A DNA stretch of 64,000 bases from Paenibacillus oryzae (GTDB taxonomy: Bacteria > Bacillota > Bacilli > Paenibacillales > Paenibacillaceae): NCBI RefSeq assembly GCF_001675045.1, contig NZ_LYPA01000066.1, positions 1-64,000 of the forward strand. Reading direction: 5' to 3'. Of this stretch, positions 18,074 through 26,739 are shown in pieces (position 1 is the first letter of the stretch; every line of letters begins with the position of its first letter). The translations under genes and the position numbers were made by a program. Below the pieces are notes generated by a model. The model made no database searches. It was not told the origin of the DNA and saw only the letters and a list, made by a program, of their open reading frames with translations.

Positions 18074-18895
18074 ATGGCCCCTATAGGGAAAAATATACTT
18101 TTGCTGGATCGAAGCAGCGATTTGAGCCAACCCGATCCGCTTTACGCTTTTGCTATGGACGAGCTGTTATGCCGAAGCGCAGGCAATGGCGGACCTGCGG
18201 TTTGCCATCTATGGAGACAACCCCGCGCCTTTATTCTGGGTTCGCGGGACAACCGGCTGCCTTATGCCGATAAGGCCAAGCAGTGGCTGCAAGCAAACGG
18301 ATGGCTCGTCATGGTCCGCAATTCCGGCGGCGCTGCGGTTCCGCTGGATGGCGGAGTTGTGAATCTGTCGCTCATTTTGCCCAAAAATGAATCTTCGGAA
18401 GCCGGCTACAATGGGGACTTCGAAACGATGTACCGTCTGATTGCCCGGGCGCTGCAGCATACAAACAAAGCCGTGAAAAAGGGAGAAGTCCAGGGTGCGT
18501 ATTGCCCCGGCGACTTTGATCTGAGCATCGGCGGATACAAGTTTTGCGGCATCGCCCAGCGCAGGCAGGTGCATGCCGCCATCATTCAGGCATTTGTTGT
18601 TGCCGAAGGATCGGGGCGCGAACGTGCGGAATTTGTCCGCTCCTTCTATAATATCGCATCCGATAACGATAATAGCCTAGGCCACCCCATCGTAACCGGA
18701 GAAAGCACGGCCAGTCTTGAAGAGCTGACGGAGCTCGGCCCTCAAGCCGCGGCATCCTTTGTACAAGCCGTCAAAGACGTCATCCGGCAAACCCAGACAA
18801 CCGAAGGGCTGCGGGAAGCCTCTGCCAGATTGCGCATGCCGTCCTCTGAGGACTTGCAGGGCATGATATCACAGCTTCGCGCACGGTACAATTAG
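18074..18895 (+). CDS. lipL: octanoyl-[GcvH]:protein N-octanoyltransferase (LipL-type)
   Basis: Amidotransferase that moves octanoyl or lipoyl groups from GcvH to the E2 subunits in Gram-positive lipoate assembly; cytosolic. The 273-residue protein has the BPL/LplA catalytic fold: the VRNSGGAAVPLDGGVVNLSL segment corresponds to the substrate tunnel (RRxxGGG-like), and GAYCPGDFDLSIGGYKFCGI carries the catalytic Cys144 in the CPG-DLSI context that distinguishes LipL from LplA. GIAQRRQ follows, as usual. The ATG has AAAGGAA upstream. The gene stands alone and converges on the ABC exporter genes, 26 bases apart. Confidence 0.88.
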   Translation: MAPIGKNILLLDRSSDLSQPDPLYAFAMDELLCRSAGNGGPAVCHLWRQPRAFILGSRDNRLPYADKAKQWLQANGWLVMVRNSGGAAVPLDGGVVNLSLILPKNESSEAGYNGDFETMYRLIARALQHTNKAVKKGEVQGAYCPGDFDLSIGGYKFCGIAQRRQVHAAIIQAFVVAEGSGRERAEFVRSFYNIASDNDNSLGHPIVTGESTASLEELTELGPQAAASFVQAVKDVIRQTQTTEGLREASARLRMPSSEDLQGMISQLRARYN

Positions 18896-18921
18896 TTAAT
18901 TAGCTGTCTACGCGAGCCCCT

Positions 18922-20532
18922 CTATTTAACGCGGAATGTCCGCGCGCTGTATTTTCGGACAGCGACTATGGCTATAAGGACATACACCAGTGCCAGCCCG
19001 CTCCATATGCAAGCAAATGCAATCACCGTGGGCTTCAGAGCGAGACTGAGACCGCCCGCTACGGATACGGAAGTGTTGATGATGTGATAAGCCGGGTTTT
19101 TGACATTGAGCTCTGTGGAGTAGGGCTGAAAAATGTAATACAGAAATAAATGGTGAACCGAAAAAAATACCGATAGCGCCACCAGCCCCACCCAAAGCAT
19201 GGTCAGCTCTAAGCTTCCTTCCCCGCCTCTGGCTAATGAGATGAGCGTTAGCGCAAAAGCAACCGCCGCCGCAACAAGCGCATTTAGCCAAATGATCGTC
19301 AAAAGCCGAATACTGAAATGCTGGGGAGCCGCTTTGCGGTAAAAGCTGTACCGTAACAAATGAATATCGCAATTGTAAAAAAACGATCGGCAAACCTTTT
19401 CGCCAACAGTCAAAAAGTACATAACAAGCACAAGCGCGGAAACGATGGTATTAAAACTCCACGGCAAGGCTTCCAAACGTTCCTTGCCTGTGAGCGAAAA
19501 CAAAAACACGGCAACGCCAATCGCGCCAAATACGGCTACACGCTTTAGCACGGGCTTCCGAATCTGGCTGCCGTGACGAGCCATAAAAATAGCGTTTAAA
19601 TAAGCATATCCGCGTTTTCCGGCAACCTTGCTCCCCAGAACTGCGGCCTCCGCATAATCGCTTTCTTTTGCCTGGACGCTGGTTTTCTGAGTTTCAACCA
19701 CCATTTTCCCCAGATCGAGCAGCGGATCATCACGTTTGGTCGCGGCATTCACCACTTCGGCGTACCCCCTGTAAGCAGCCAGTCCAATGATTAGCACAAT
19801 GCCCAATATGGCAAAAACCAAACAAACCCATAGGCTCCGAACCAGTTCCCCCGCGAACGGCGGCATGTCGAGAAACAGGGGAGCGTAAGCCGCGATCACG
19901 CCGACGCCAATCGTCGTCCACGCGATAAGCATATGCTTGATCAAAATAACTCCAATTTTGTCATAAACCTTGGCGTGAAGAAACTCGCTTCCCGCTCGCC
20001 ACAAGGTTAGGCTGACCGTCACCAGAAGCGCCTCTAAAGCCGAACCGCCCAGCAAGGAAACAAACACAAACATGGCAGGCAGCGAATAAATGAGGAAGGT
20101 GGCATATTTATATAATAAAACAGCCTTCATATAATGGGCGGGAGATAAGCGCATCAGCTTGACCGCAACATATTTTTCCCTTTTGGGCTCCAATATCGTT
20201 GCGCTGCTGACTGCGGATATGACAAAGCTTAGCATAAACAACACATGATAGAAGGCATTTAAACGAACATCAGGCTCCATATCCTTCGACATAAACATGA
20301 CGGGGACATACAGCATCAGGCCGAAATAAGCAAAACGTATAGCAAATCCGTATAAAATCTGGAGCAAAAAGACCGCTGCCGCAAATCCGTTTTTCAAATC
20401 CAGCCGCGCGTAAAGGGAATCCGGAATCAAGCGCCCGATCAGCGGCATGCGCTGCGCATAATAGATAAGCAGATTAGTGAACGTGGAGATTCTTAGAACC
20501 AGCAAGGTTTTAAGCATCGACATGATGATCAT
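18922..20532 (-). CDS. ABC exporter-type permease (536 aa)
   Basis: A polytopic membrane protein with about ten to twelve helices, encoded directly after and overlapping (by about 23 bases) the ABC ATPase gene, which fixes it as the membrane partner. It starts MSMLKTLLVLRISTFTNLLI (20523) or nine bases earlier. A hydrophilic stretch around residues 255-300 holds KRDDPLLDLGKMVVETQKTS. It has no binding-protein partner, so export of a peptide, lipid or drug is more likely than uptake. I do not recognise a named family beyond ABC-2-like permeases of Firmicutes. Confidence 0.82.
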   Translation of the reverse strand: MIIMSMLKTLLVLRISTFTNLLIYYAQRMPLIGRLIPDSLYARLDLKNGFAAAVFLLQILYGFAIRFAYFGLMLYVPVMFMSKDMEPDVRLNAFYHVLFMLSFVISAVSSATILEPKREKYVAVKLMRLSPAHYMKAVLLYKYATFLIYSLPAMFVFVSLLGGSALEALLVTVSLTLWRAGSEFLHAKVYDKIGVILIKHMLIAWTTIGVGVIAAYAPLFLDMPPFAGELVRSLWVCLVFAILGIVLIIGLAAYRGYAEVVNAATKRDDPLLDLGKMVVETQKTSVQAKESDYAEAAVLGSKVAGKRGYAYLNAIFMARHGSQIRKPVLKRVAVFGAIGVAVFLFSLTGKERLEALPWSFNTIVSALVLVMYFLTVGEKVCRSFFYNCDIHLLRYSFYRKAAPQHFSIRLLTIIWLNALVAAAVAFALTLISLARGGEGSLELTMLWVGLVALSVFFSVHHLFLYYIFQPYSTELNVKNPAYHIINTSVSVAGGLSLALKPTVIAFACIWSGLALVYVLIAIVAVRKYSARTFRVK

Positions 20533-21223
20533 CCTTTAGCAAATCAATCACCGTGCTTTCGAATTCCGCGCTTTTCAGCAGCTCGGCCGGCACCGCTGAC
20601 AATTCCCCTTTGTTCAAAATAACGAGCTCGTCGCACAAATCGGACGCCAGCTGCAAAATATGGGTGGAGAAAATGAGAATATGATCCTTCTTCATCTCCT
20701 TCAGCATATTTTTCATCTCCAGAGCCACAATGACGTCAAAGGACGTGAGCGGTTCGTCCAGCAAAATAACAAGCGGTTTTGTAATCAGGAAAAGCAGCAT
20801 TTGAATTTTATTTTTCATGCCATGCGAATATCCCTTGATCAGCCGGTGCCGATCCTCCTGACTGATCCTCATCCGATCAAAATATCCGTCGATGTTATGG
20901 TCCATCTCAAGCTTGTCCTCATTAACCTCCATAAAAAACTTGATAAATTCATAACCCGTCAAAAACTCCGGCAGAAGCGGCAGTGAATACACGTATCCGA
21001 TATCTTCTTCCTTTGCCTCGACGCTGACTCCATCATCATCCAGCAGCACCTTGCCGCTGTCCATAGCCAGTTCACCGCTCAAGCAGTTGAACAATGTTGT
21101 TTTGCCTGCTCCGTTACGTCCCAGCAAACCGTATATCTTCCCTTTTTCAAAAGCAAAGCTGGCTTCCTTGAGCACTTGCTTTTCATTAAATTGCTTCGAT
21201 ATTCTTTCTGCAATCAGTCGCAT
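20510..21223 (-). CDS. ABC transporter ATP-binding protein
   Basis: A 237-residue ABC ATPase. The Walker A motif is GRNGAGKTT (residues about 35-43). The signature is degenerate (YSHGMKNKIQMLL), which is common in this class, and Walker B is LVILLDEPLTSFDV, with the switch His in FSTHILQLASD. The start has GGAGGAAAA about 5 bases upstream. It is the first gene of a two-gene operon with the permease at 18922-20532, whose start overlaps its 3' end. The single cytosolic ATPase and large permease fit an exporter. Confidence 0.93.
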   Translation of the reverse strand: MRLIAERISKQFNEKQVLKEASFAFEKGKIYGLLGRNGAGKTTLFNCLSGELAMDSGKVLLDDDGVSVEAKEEDIGYVYSLPLLPEFLTGYEFIKFFMEVNEDKLEMDHNIDGYFDRMRISQEDRHRLIKGYSHGMKNKIQMLLFLITKPLVILLDEPLTSFDVIVALEMKNMLKEMKKDHILIFSTHILQLASDLCDELVILNKGELSAVPAELLKSAEFESTVIDLLKDDHHVDA

Positions 21224-21339
21224 ACTTTTCCTCCAATCAGTTCCCTTCTATTACATCTCTTGGAAATACGTATCAGAAAGCTTCGGGTTTCAGTCGATCG
21301 CTGGAACGGCGGGCAGCTTGTGCCCGCAATCCCGACACA

Positions 21340-21390
21340 AAAAACGAGACTGCCTCGGTTTCTAAAGAACCGGGAATCCCGTTTTTTTAT
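21340..21390. terminator. terminator of the Ssu-like operon
   Basis: An imperfect stem (AAAACGAGACTGCC-CGGTT against AACCGGGAATCCCGTTTT) with loop TCTAAAG is followed by T7 on the plus strand and T6 on the minus strand. It lies just after the leftward monooxygenase gene and before the divergent-side ABC exporter promoter. Confidence 0.7.
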
Positions 21391-21398
21391 CATTTATA

Positions 21399-22712
21399 TC
21401 ATTTTTCCAGCCCGAGATGATCTCTTAGCGTATCGCCTTCATAGTCTTGGCGGAATCTTCCTCGCCGTTGAAGAATGGGCACTACTTCATCAACAAAAAG
21501 CGAAAAATCACCCGGCAAAACAGGAGGCATTATGTTAAAGCCGTCGCAGCCGCCTTCCTCGTACCACTGAATCATCAGGTCTGCCAAGCGTTCCGGCGTG
21601 CCGATAAACTGCAAATGCCCTCTTGCGCCAAGAAAGATGCGTCCAAGCTCCAGAATCGACAGCTTTTTGTTATAGGCGAGATCCATAAATAGCTGTACTC
21701 TGCTCTTCATTCCATTGGAGCTTGCCACTAGATCAATCGGAAGCTGGGGCAAAGGCTGATCTGCGGAATAGCCGCTCAAATCATAATTAACGAAACGCGA
21801 GATGACCTCCACCGCCATTGCGGGAGTGATCAGCTCCTGAAGCTCCTCATGCCTCCGCTTGGCCTCGGCGTCCGTCGATCCGATGATCGGCGAAAGGCCC
21901 GGCATAATTTTGGCGCTGCCCCGCGCCCTGCCCGCTATCGCTAACTGGTCGCCAACAGCGTCATGGAATTGCCGTGCAGATTCTAGAGATTGCTGCGCCG
22001 TGAACACAACATCGGCAAAACGTCCCGCAAAGCCTTGGCCTTGGCTGGAAGAGCCCGCTTGAATCAAAACGGGCCGTCCTTGCGGAGAACGCGGCACATT
22101 CAGGTAACCTTTGGCACCATACCAGCGACCCTTGTAGTCCACTTCCTTGAGCTGTCCAAAATCGGCAAAACGTCCGCCAGCCCGGTCAAGCAGCAGCGTG
22201 TCTTCCCCCCAGCTATCCCACAGCTTCGCCACCACTTCCGTAAACTCCTCCGCCATTTCGTAGCGGAGAGCATGATCGGGATGTTTCTCCCTTCCGTAGT
22301 TCAACGCCTCCAGATCCAGTTGGGAGGTTACGATATTCCACGCCGCCCTGCCTCCGCTGATATGATCAAGCGAAGCCATGGCGCGGGCTACATTGTAAGG
22401 CTCGCTGTAGGTTGTGGAGATGGTTCCCGCAAGCCCCAGCTTTCCCGTAGCGCCCGCGATTGCGGACAAAACAACGACAGGGTCCAGCATGCCGTTAGCC
22501 GCTCCTTCGGAGGGCTGGACGTACAACAGATTAGCCAAAAACAGCATATCGAACCTGCCGCGCTCCGCCGTTTTGGCCAACTCCACATAATAAGGCAGCT
22601 TGAACATATTTTCGGCGCCGGATTCGGAATGGCGCCAGCCCGCATGATGATGACCGGCATAATAAATGAAGGCGCCTAAATGAAGGCGGCCGTCCCTTTT
22701 CTGTAAGCTCAT
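21399..22712 (-). CDS. LLM-class FMN-dependent monooxygenase (NtaA/SnaA/DszA group)
   Basis: Reduced-flavin-dependent two-component monooxygenase of the bacterial luciferase superfamily, 437 residues, cytosolic. The N-terminal LHLGAFIYYAGHHHAGWRHS is the group's start motif. DPVVVLSAIAGATGKLGLAG and RAMASLDHISGGRAAWNIVT, followed by an NYGREKHPDHALRYEMAEEF-like block, are conserved in NtaA, SoxA and DszA relatives, which oxidise sulfonates, sulfones, nitrilotriacetate or dimethyl sulfide. It is the last gene of a five-gene operon whose uptake system looks Ssu-like, so releasing sulfur from an imported organosulfur compound is the likely task (inference). It needs an FMN reductase, not encoded in this window. 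AAAGGA precedes the ATG. Confidence 0.88.
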   Translation of the reverse strand: MSLQKRDGRLHLGAFIYYAGHHHAGWRHSESGAENMFKLPYYVELAKTAERGRFDMLFLANLLYVQPSEGAANGMLDPVVVLSAIAGATGKLGLAGTISTTYSEPYNVARAMASLDHISGGRAAWNIVTSQLDLEALNYGREKHPDHALRYEMAEEFTEVVAKLWDSWGEDTLLLDRAGGRFADFGQLKEVDYKGRWYGAKGYLNVPRSPQGRPVLIQAGSSSQGQGFAGRFADVVFTAQQSLESARQFHDAVGDQLAIAGRARGSAKIMPGLSPIIGSTDAEAKRRHEELQELITPAMAVEVISRFVNYDLSGYSADQPLPQLPIDLVASSNGMKSRVQLFMDLAYNKKLSILELGRIFLGARGHLQFIGTPERLADLMIQWYEEGGCDGFNIMPPVLPGDFSLFVDEVVPILQRRGRFRQDYEGDTLRDHLGLEK

Positions 22713-22833
22713 ACTCTTTGTCCTTTCTGCTCTAGCAAATTATAAATTCAGCTATCAGAGGCAGGCGGTCGCCGTATGAATAGTTCTTCCGAGCGCTTAT
22801 GCCATTGCTATTAGTTGAACTTATACTTCGTCT

Positions 22834-23769
22834 CTAGCCTTTGTATACATCGCGCCAGCCCAGCCACTTTTTCTCCAGGCGGCGCACGGCGAGATCCGAT
22901 AACCGGCCGGCAAGCGCAAAAATCAAGATGCCGGCAAACACGATATCCGTGCGGGTATACGTCCGGGCATCCTGAATCATGTAGCCGATGCCCGCGCTGG
23001 TCGCCATCATCTCCGCCACCACGAGCACCAGCCAGGCATTGCCCGCAGCAAGACGGAAACCAAGCAGCACATTGGGCAAGGCCGAAGGCAAAATCAGCTT
23101 GGTCAGCCGCTGCCAGGTCGAATAATTTAAAATTTGCGTAACCTGGTAAAGCTTGCTTTCCACGGACCGCACGCCAAGATACGTATTCACGTAGACGGGG
23201 AAAAAAGCTCCCAGGGAGATCATTAATATTTTGGAAAACTCGCCGATGCCAAACCACAGAATAAACAGGGGAATGAGCGCCAGCAGCGGGACGGTGCGCA
23301 GCATTTGCAGAGAAGGATCGAGCATTTTACCAGCAATACGCCCCAAGCCCGTAAACAGTCCCAGAAGCAGTCCCGTCAATGTACCTAACGCAAATCCAAA
23401 AATAACCCTCTTTAAGCTAATAAACAGATGCCGCCACAGCTCGCCGTTTACCGCCTCCGTATAATAGCTTTTAATAATAGCGGTTGGGGCAGGCAGCTGG
23501 TCGGCTGATATCCAGCCGAATGTGCCGGACAGCTGCCATAGCACCACAACGCCAATGGGCAAAATCCAGCCATGCAGGTAAGGAGGCACGCGTTCCAGCA
23601 AGCCCGATGATTTGCCTGTCAACCTGCCAGTCAGTCCGCCGCTTGGCTTGTCGCTCTTAGGGGTGGATGCCATTCCGTTTCTCCGCTTCTGCGCTTGGCC
23701 TGTGCCCGCCGGGCTCTGACCGTCGATTTGCACCTGGGCAGTCGGAAGCGCAGCCTGCTTGTCGCTCAT
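22834..23769 (-). CDS. ABC permease, SsuC-like (second permease)
   Basis: A 311-residue inner membrane permease of the BPD_transp_1 / SsuC-TauC type. A 60-residue Gln/Gly/Lys-rich cytoplasmic head precedes the membrane domain, which is longer than usual and not shared with its neighbour. Six helices follow. The EAA loop is FRLAAGNAWLVLVVAEMMAT, with SAGIGYMIQDARTYTRTDIV after it. The ATG at 23769 overlaps the previous stop by 4 bases, so translation is coupled. It probably pairs with the paralogous permease at 23766-24575 as a heterodimer; SsuC transporters normally use one permease twice. Confidence 0.88.
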   Translation of the reverse strand: MSDKQAALPTAQVQIDGQSPAGTGQAQKRRNGMASTPKSDKPSGGLTGRLTGKSSGLLERVPPYLHGWILPIGVVVLWQLSGTFGWISADQLPAPTAIIKSYYTEAVNGELWRHLFISLKRVIFGFALGTLTGLLLGLFTGLGRIAGKMLDPSLQMLRTVPLLALIPLFILWFGIGEFSKILMISLGAFFPVYVNTYLGVRSVESKLYQVTQILNYSTWQRLTKLILPSALPNVLLGFRLAAGNAWLVLVVAEMMATSAGIGYMIQDARTYTRTDIVFAGILIFALAGRLSDLAVRRLEKKWLGWRDVYKG

Positions 23770-24575
23770 CCCTTCACCGCCTCCGCTTTGTAGGTGTCCT
23801 GCCATGACAGCAGCCTGCGCTCCAGCATTTTGACCAATGAATCGCTAAGCTTGCCAACCAGCGCAAATACAATAATGCCAACAATGACAAGGCTGGTGAT
23901 GGAAAAGGATCTTGCATCCATTATCAAATAACCAAAGCCGGAGCTTGCGCCCATCATTTCCGCTACCACCAGACTTAGCCAGGCGATGCCAAGCGAAAGC
24001 CTGATGCCTAGCAATATACTTGGCAGCGCAGCCGGCACAATAAGCTTCAGGATCATGTCCTTGCGCCTAAACTCCAGCACTCTTGCCACATCGAACAGCT
24101 TGCTGTCGACGGAACGGATACCCAGAAATGTGTTAACATATAGTGGGAAAAATGCCCCTTTGGCAATAATCAGCACCATCGATAACTCCCCAAAGCCGAA
24201 CCATAAAATAAACAGCGGAGCAATGACCAGATGGGGCAAGGTGCGCAGCACCTGAATCGAGGGATCGACCAGCCGTTCCATCCGATACGAAAAGCCTGCC
24301 CAGATACCGGCTAACAGCCCTGCCCCGCCGCCCAGCACAAAACCTTGCAGAGCCCGCCATGCGGAAATGCCCAGATGATGCAGCATTTCACCGGAGCTTG
24401 CCAATGCCGCAAATTCCTCAACGATGGTCCAAGGCGACGGCAGCAAAATCGGATTTAAAAGCTCAAGGGCCGCCGCTGCCTGCCAGCTTGCTACAATCGC
24501 CAGCGGCAGCAGCCAGCCCAGCAGCGCATTTCCAGCAGCAAGGCGAAGCCGTGTCGCAGCCCCTTCTTTTTTCAC
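23766..24575 (-). CDS. ssuC: ABC permease, SsuC-like (first permease)
   Basis: A 269-residue permease with six helices and the EAA motif RLSLGIAWLSLVVAEMMGAS, then GFGYLIMDARSF, as in SsuC/TauC-type sulfonate and NitT/TauT transporters. It begins with GTG at 24575. It is clearly a paralogue of the next gene: both carry the pattern LGIRSVDSKLFDVARVLEF or its equivalent LGVRSVESKLYQVTQILNY. It is third in the operon ATPase - binding protein - permease - permease - monooxygenase. The symbol reflects family likeness; the substrate is not proven. Confidence 0.85.
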   Translation of the reverse strand: MKKEGAATRLRLAAGNALLGWLLPLAIVASWQAAAALELLNPILLPSPWTIVEEFAALASSGEMLHHLGISAWRALQGFVLGGGAGLLAGIWAGFSYRMERLVDPSIQVLRTLPHLVIAPLFILWFGFGELSMVLIIAKGAFFPLYVNTFLGIRSVDSKLFDVARVLEFRRKDMILKLIVPAALPSILLGIRLSLGIAWLSLVVAEMMGASSGFGYLIMDARSFSITSLVIVGIIVFALVGKLSDSLVKMLERRLLSWQDTYKAEAVKG

Positions 24576-24619
24576 TTCAACCGCCGCCTTTCTCCTGTTT
24601 TCTCATCCGGCTCGCAGCA

Positions 24620-25720
24620 TTAAGGCTGAGCCGCTGCCAGAGCCGCATCAATGAATTGATTGTCGATAATATCCGCAACTTTGATTTCCTTGCGAATGGT
24701 TTTGATCTCAAATTGGAAGTCCGCCGTCTTCTGCAATTCGGCCGCCGTCGCTTCGCTGACCGGAATATTAGTTTGGCGGCTGTTGGTCAAAATGCCTTGT
24801 ATGACGGCCTCCGGCACGCCGCGCTCCCCGGCATATCGTTTTACCGCTTCCTCGTAATTGTTTTCCTCCCACAGTCTGGCCTTCTCCAATACCGATAAGT
24901 ATAGCGTCACCAGCTCCGGATAATCGGCCGCTATCTTCTCCCGCACAATGTAGAAGGAATGCGACAAGATGCCAAGGTCGCTGCCATCAGCAAGCACCTT
25001 CCCTTTGCCGGTCAATATCTCCAGCGTAATGTAAGGCTCCCAGGTTGCCCATGCATCAACATTGCCGCCTTCAAAGGCAGGCTGAGATTCATTAGGCTGC
25101 AGGTTGATCGTTTCAATATCCGACGAGGACAAACCGGCTTCCTTCAGGCCTCTGTGCAGGAAGTTAAAGGCGTTGCTGCCTGTCGTCACCGTTACCTTTT
25201 TCCCCTTCAGGTCGCTGATCGAAGCCGCTTCGCTGTCTGGCGGAACAATAATAGCCACGTTGTTTTTACCGTCAAGCGCTTCGGAAATAATACGGAAGGG
25301 GATGCCGGCAGCCTGAGCCGCCACAACTGGCAAATTGCCAAGTCCCGCAAAGTCCAGCTTGCCGGATGCCATTGCTTCGGTCATGGGAGGGCCGCTCTGG
25401 AATTCAGCCCATTCAATCGTGACGCCCAGCTTGCCAAACTCGTCCTCAAACCATTTTTCCTCTCTTGCTTTGCCCCATAATCCGCCGCTGCCCTGTACGC
25501 CGAGCACCAGCTTGAGACCTTTGTAATCCTTGACCGCTTCTTCGCCGCCCTTATTATCGCCTTCCTGCCCGGCCGTTGCTTCCGCCGTCGCACTTCCCGC
25601 TGATCCGTTCCCGGATTTTCCGGAGTTTCCACCGTTTCCGCCATTTGAGCTAGTGCCGCAAGCAGCGGCCGCCAGTGCTACCATCATCAAAACCGCTACT
25701 GTCAAAATCCATTTTTTCAT
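24620..25720 (-). CDS. ssuA: SsuA-like substrate-binding lipoprotein
   Basis: Periplasmic-type binding protein of the aliphatic sulfonate / NitT-TauT class, 366 residues, lipid-anchored outside the membrane. The signal peptide ends in an AAACG lipobox (Cys21), followed by a Gly/Ser/Asn linker to about residue 60. The binding domain shows KLDFAGLGNLPVVAAQAAGI and LKGKKVTVTTGSNAFNFLHR, both typical of SsuA-like proteins. DAWATWEPYITLEILTGKGK is the conserved C-lobe motif. AAGGAGTGG precedes the ATG. It lies between the ATPase and the two permeases. Confidence 0.9.
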   Translation of the reverse strand: MKKWILTVAVLMMVALAAAACGTSSNGGNGGNSGKSGNGSAGSATAEATAGQEGDNKGGEEAVKDYKGLKLVLGVQGSGGLWGKAREEKWFEDEFGKLGVTIEWAEFQSGPPMTEAMASGKLDFAGLGNLPVVAAQAAGIPFRIISEALDGKNNVAIIVPPDSEAASISDLKGKKVTVTTGSNAFNFLHRGLKEAGLSSSDIETINLQPNESQPAFEGGNVDAWATWEPYITLEILTGKGKVLADGSDLGILSHSFYIVREKIAADYPELVTLYLSVLEKARLWEENNYEEAVKRYAGERGVPEAVIQGILTNSRQTNIPVSEATAAELQKTADFQFEIKTIRKEIKVADIIDNQFIDAALAAAQP

Positions 25721-25754
25721 AGGTTTCCACTCCTTCTAGAGGTTGAACGTAATT

Positions 25755-26543
25755 TTAAATATGTGACCCGAAATCAACAGCTGGCCCTTCCACTTTCTCG
25801 AATTCATTCATTATTGTGCGGCGCCAATCCTGAAAGGCGGTACCACTCCGCTCACGCGGATAAGTCAGCTTGACGGGGAGGATGGAACGAATATGGCCCG
25901 GCCGCGGCTCCATAATGACCACCCGCTGTCCCAAAAAGACAGCTTCGTCAATATCGTGCGTGACCAGCAGCATGGTCGTCTTGTTTTTCTCCCATATTTC
26001 CAGCAGCGCCTCCTGCATATGAACTCTTGTAAAAGCGTCCAATGCGCCAAACGGCTCATCAAGCAGCAGCACCTCCGGATTGCGGAGCAGCGCTCTGGCG
26101 ATAGCAACCCGCTGGGCCATCCCGCCGGACAGCTCCCGGGGATATGCTTTTTCAAAGCCGCGCAGCTTTACCAGCTCAACCAGCCCATGGACTCTGTCCC
26201 GTACTCCGGAATCTCTCAGGGACAAATTGCCCGCAATATTTTGCAGGACGTTCATCCAGGGAAATAAGCGAGGCTCCTGAAAAATAACGCCTTTATCGAC
26301 GCCGGGTCCGCTTATCGCTTTCCCGTTCAGCAGAACGGGGCCGGCGTAACCGGTATCCAGTCCCGCTACGATTTTCAGCAGGGTGCTTTTGCCGCAGCCG
26401 CTGGGACCAATGATCGTTAGAAGCTCGCCTTTATTGACGGTTAAGGTAATATTTTTTAGCGCTTCGACCCGGCCTCCCGGCGTTTCAAATATTTTGTTTA
26501 AGTCATTAATTAACAACAGAGGTTCAGATTTTGTATTATTCAT
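25755..26543 (-). CDS. ssuB: SsuB-like ABC ATPase
   Basis: ATPase of the NitT/TauT/Ssu family, about 262 residues. It has Walker A GPSGCGKST, the signature LSGGMAQRVAIARALL, Walker B LLLDEPFGALDAFTR and switch His in LLVTHDIDEAVFLG, as expected for SsuB/TauB. It is the first gene of the uptake operon and follows a 140-base leader from the promoter at 26691-26720. Start choice is uncertain: ATG 26543 is 14 bases from GGGGTG, whereas a TTG at 26555 is too close to it. Confidence 0.9.
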   Translation of the reverse strand: MNNTKSEPLLLINDLNKIFETPGGRVEALKNITLTVNKGELLTIIGPSGCGKSTLLKIVAGLDTGYAGPVLLNGKAISGPGVDKGVIFQEPRLFPWMNVLQNIAGNLSLRDSGVRDRVHGLVELVKLRGFEKAYPRELSGGMAQRVAIARALLRNPEVLLLDEPFGALDAFTRVHMQEALLEIWEKNKTTMLLVTHDIDEAVFLGQRVVIMEPRPGHIRSILPVKLTYPRERSGTAFQDWRRTIMNEFEKVEGPAVDFGSHI

Positions 26544-26654
26544 CAATTTAAACAATTCACCCCTATTTACTCGGATTTATAAATAAAAAAAAGATTCCTC
26601 ATCGAATAGCTGCTCCGGCGGACCGGAAGCTGCCTCATATGGTTATCCATTCAC

Positions 26655-26684
26655 CAACAAACCGAACCTTGATTCGGTTTGTTG
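26655..26684. promoter_or_regulatory. operator, 12-bp perfect inverted repeat
   Basis: CAACAAACCGAA - CCTTGA - TTCGGTTTGTTG is a perfect palindrome with 12-bp arms, placed from about +7 downstream of the -10 box of the operon promoter. The length and spacing are typical for TetR dimers, and a tetR-family gene lies directly upstream (26740-27351). Repression of the Ssu-like operon by that regulator is the simplest reading. Confidence 0.75.
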
Positions 26685-26690
26685 TATTGA

Positions 26691-26720
26691 ATTATAACCA
26701 CCGTCAGGAATCTCTGTCAA
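26691..26720 (-). promoter_or_regulatory. consensus sigma-A promoter of the Ssu-like operon
   Basis: On the minus strand TTGACA (26720-26715), an 18-base spacer and TATAAT (26696-26691) are both perfect consensus hexamers. Transcription should start near 26684, inside the operator. The 140-base leader holds a GC-rich hairpin (TCCGG/CCGGA near 26615) and a run of eight T before the ATPase ribosome binding site; this could be an attenuator, but the hairpin and T-run are about 20 bases apart. Confidence 0.8.
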
Positions 26721-26739
26721 TGCTTTTGTATGATATTTC

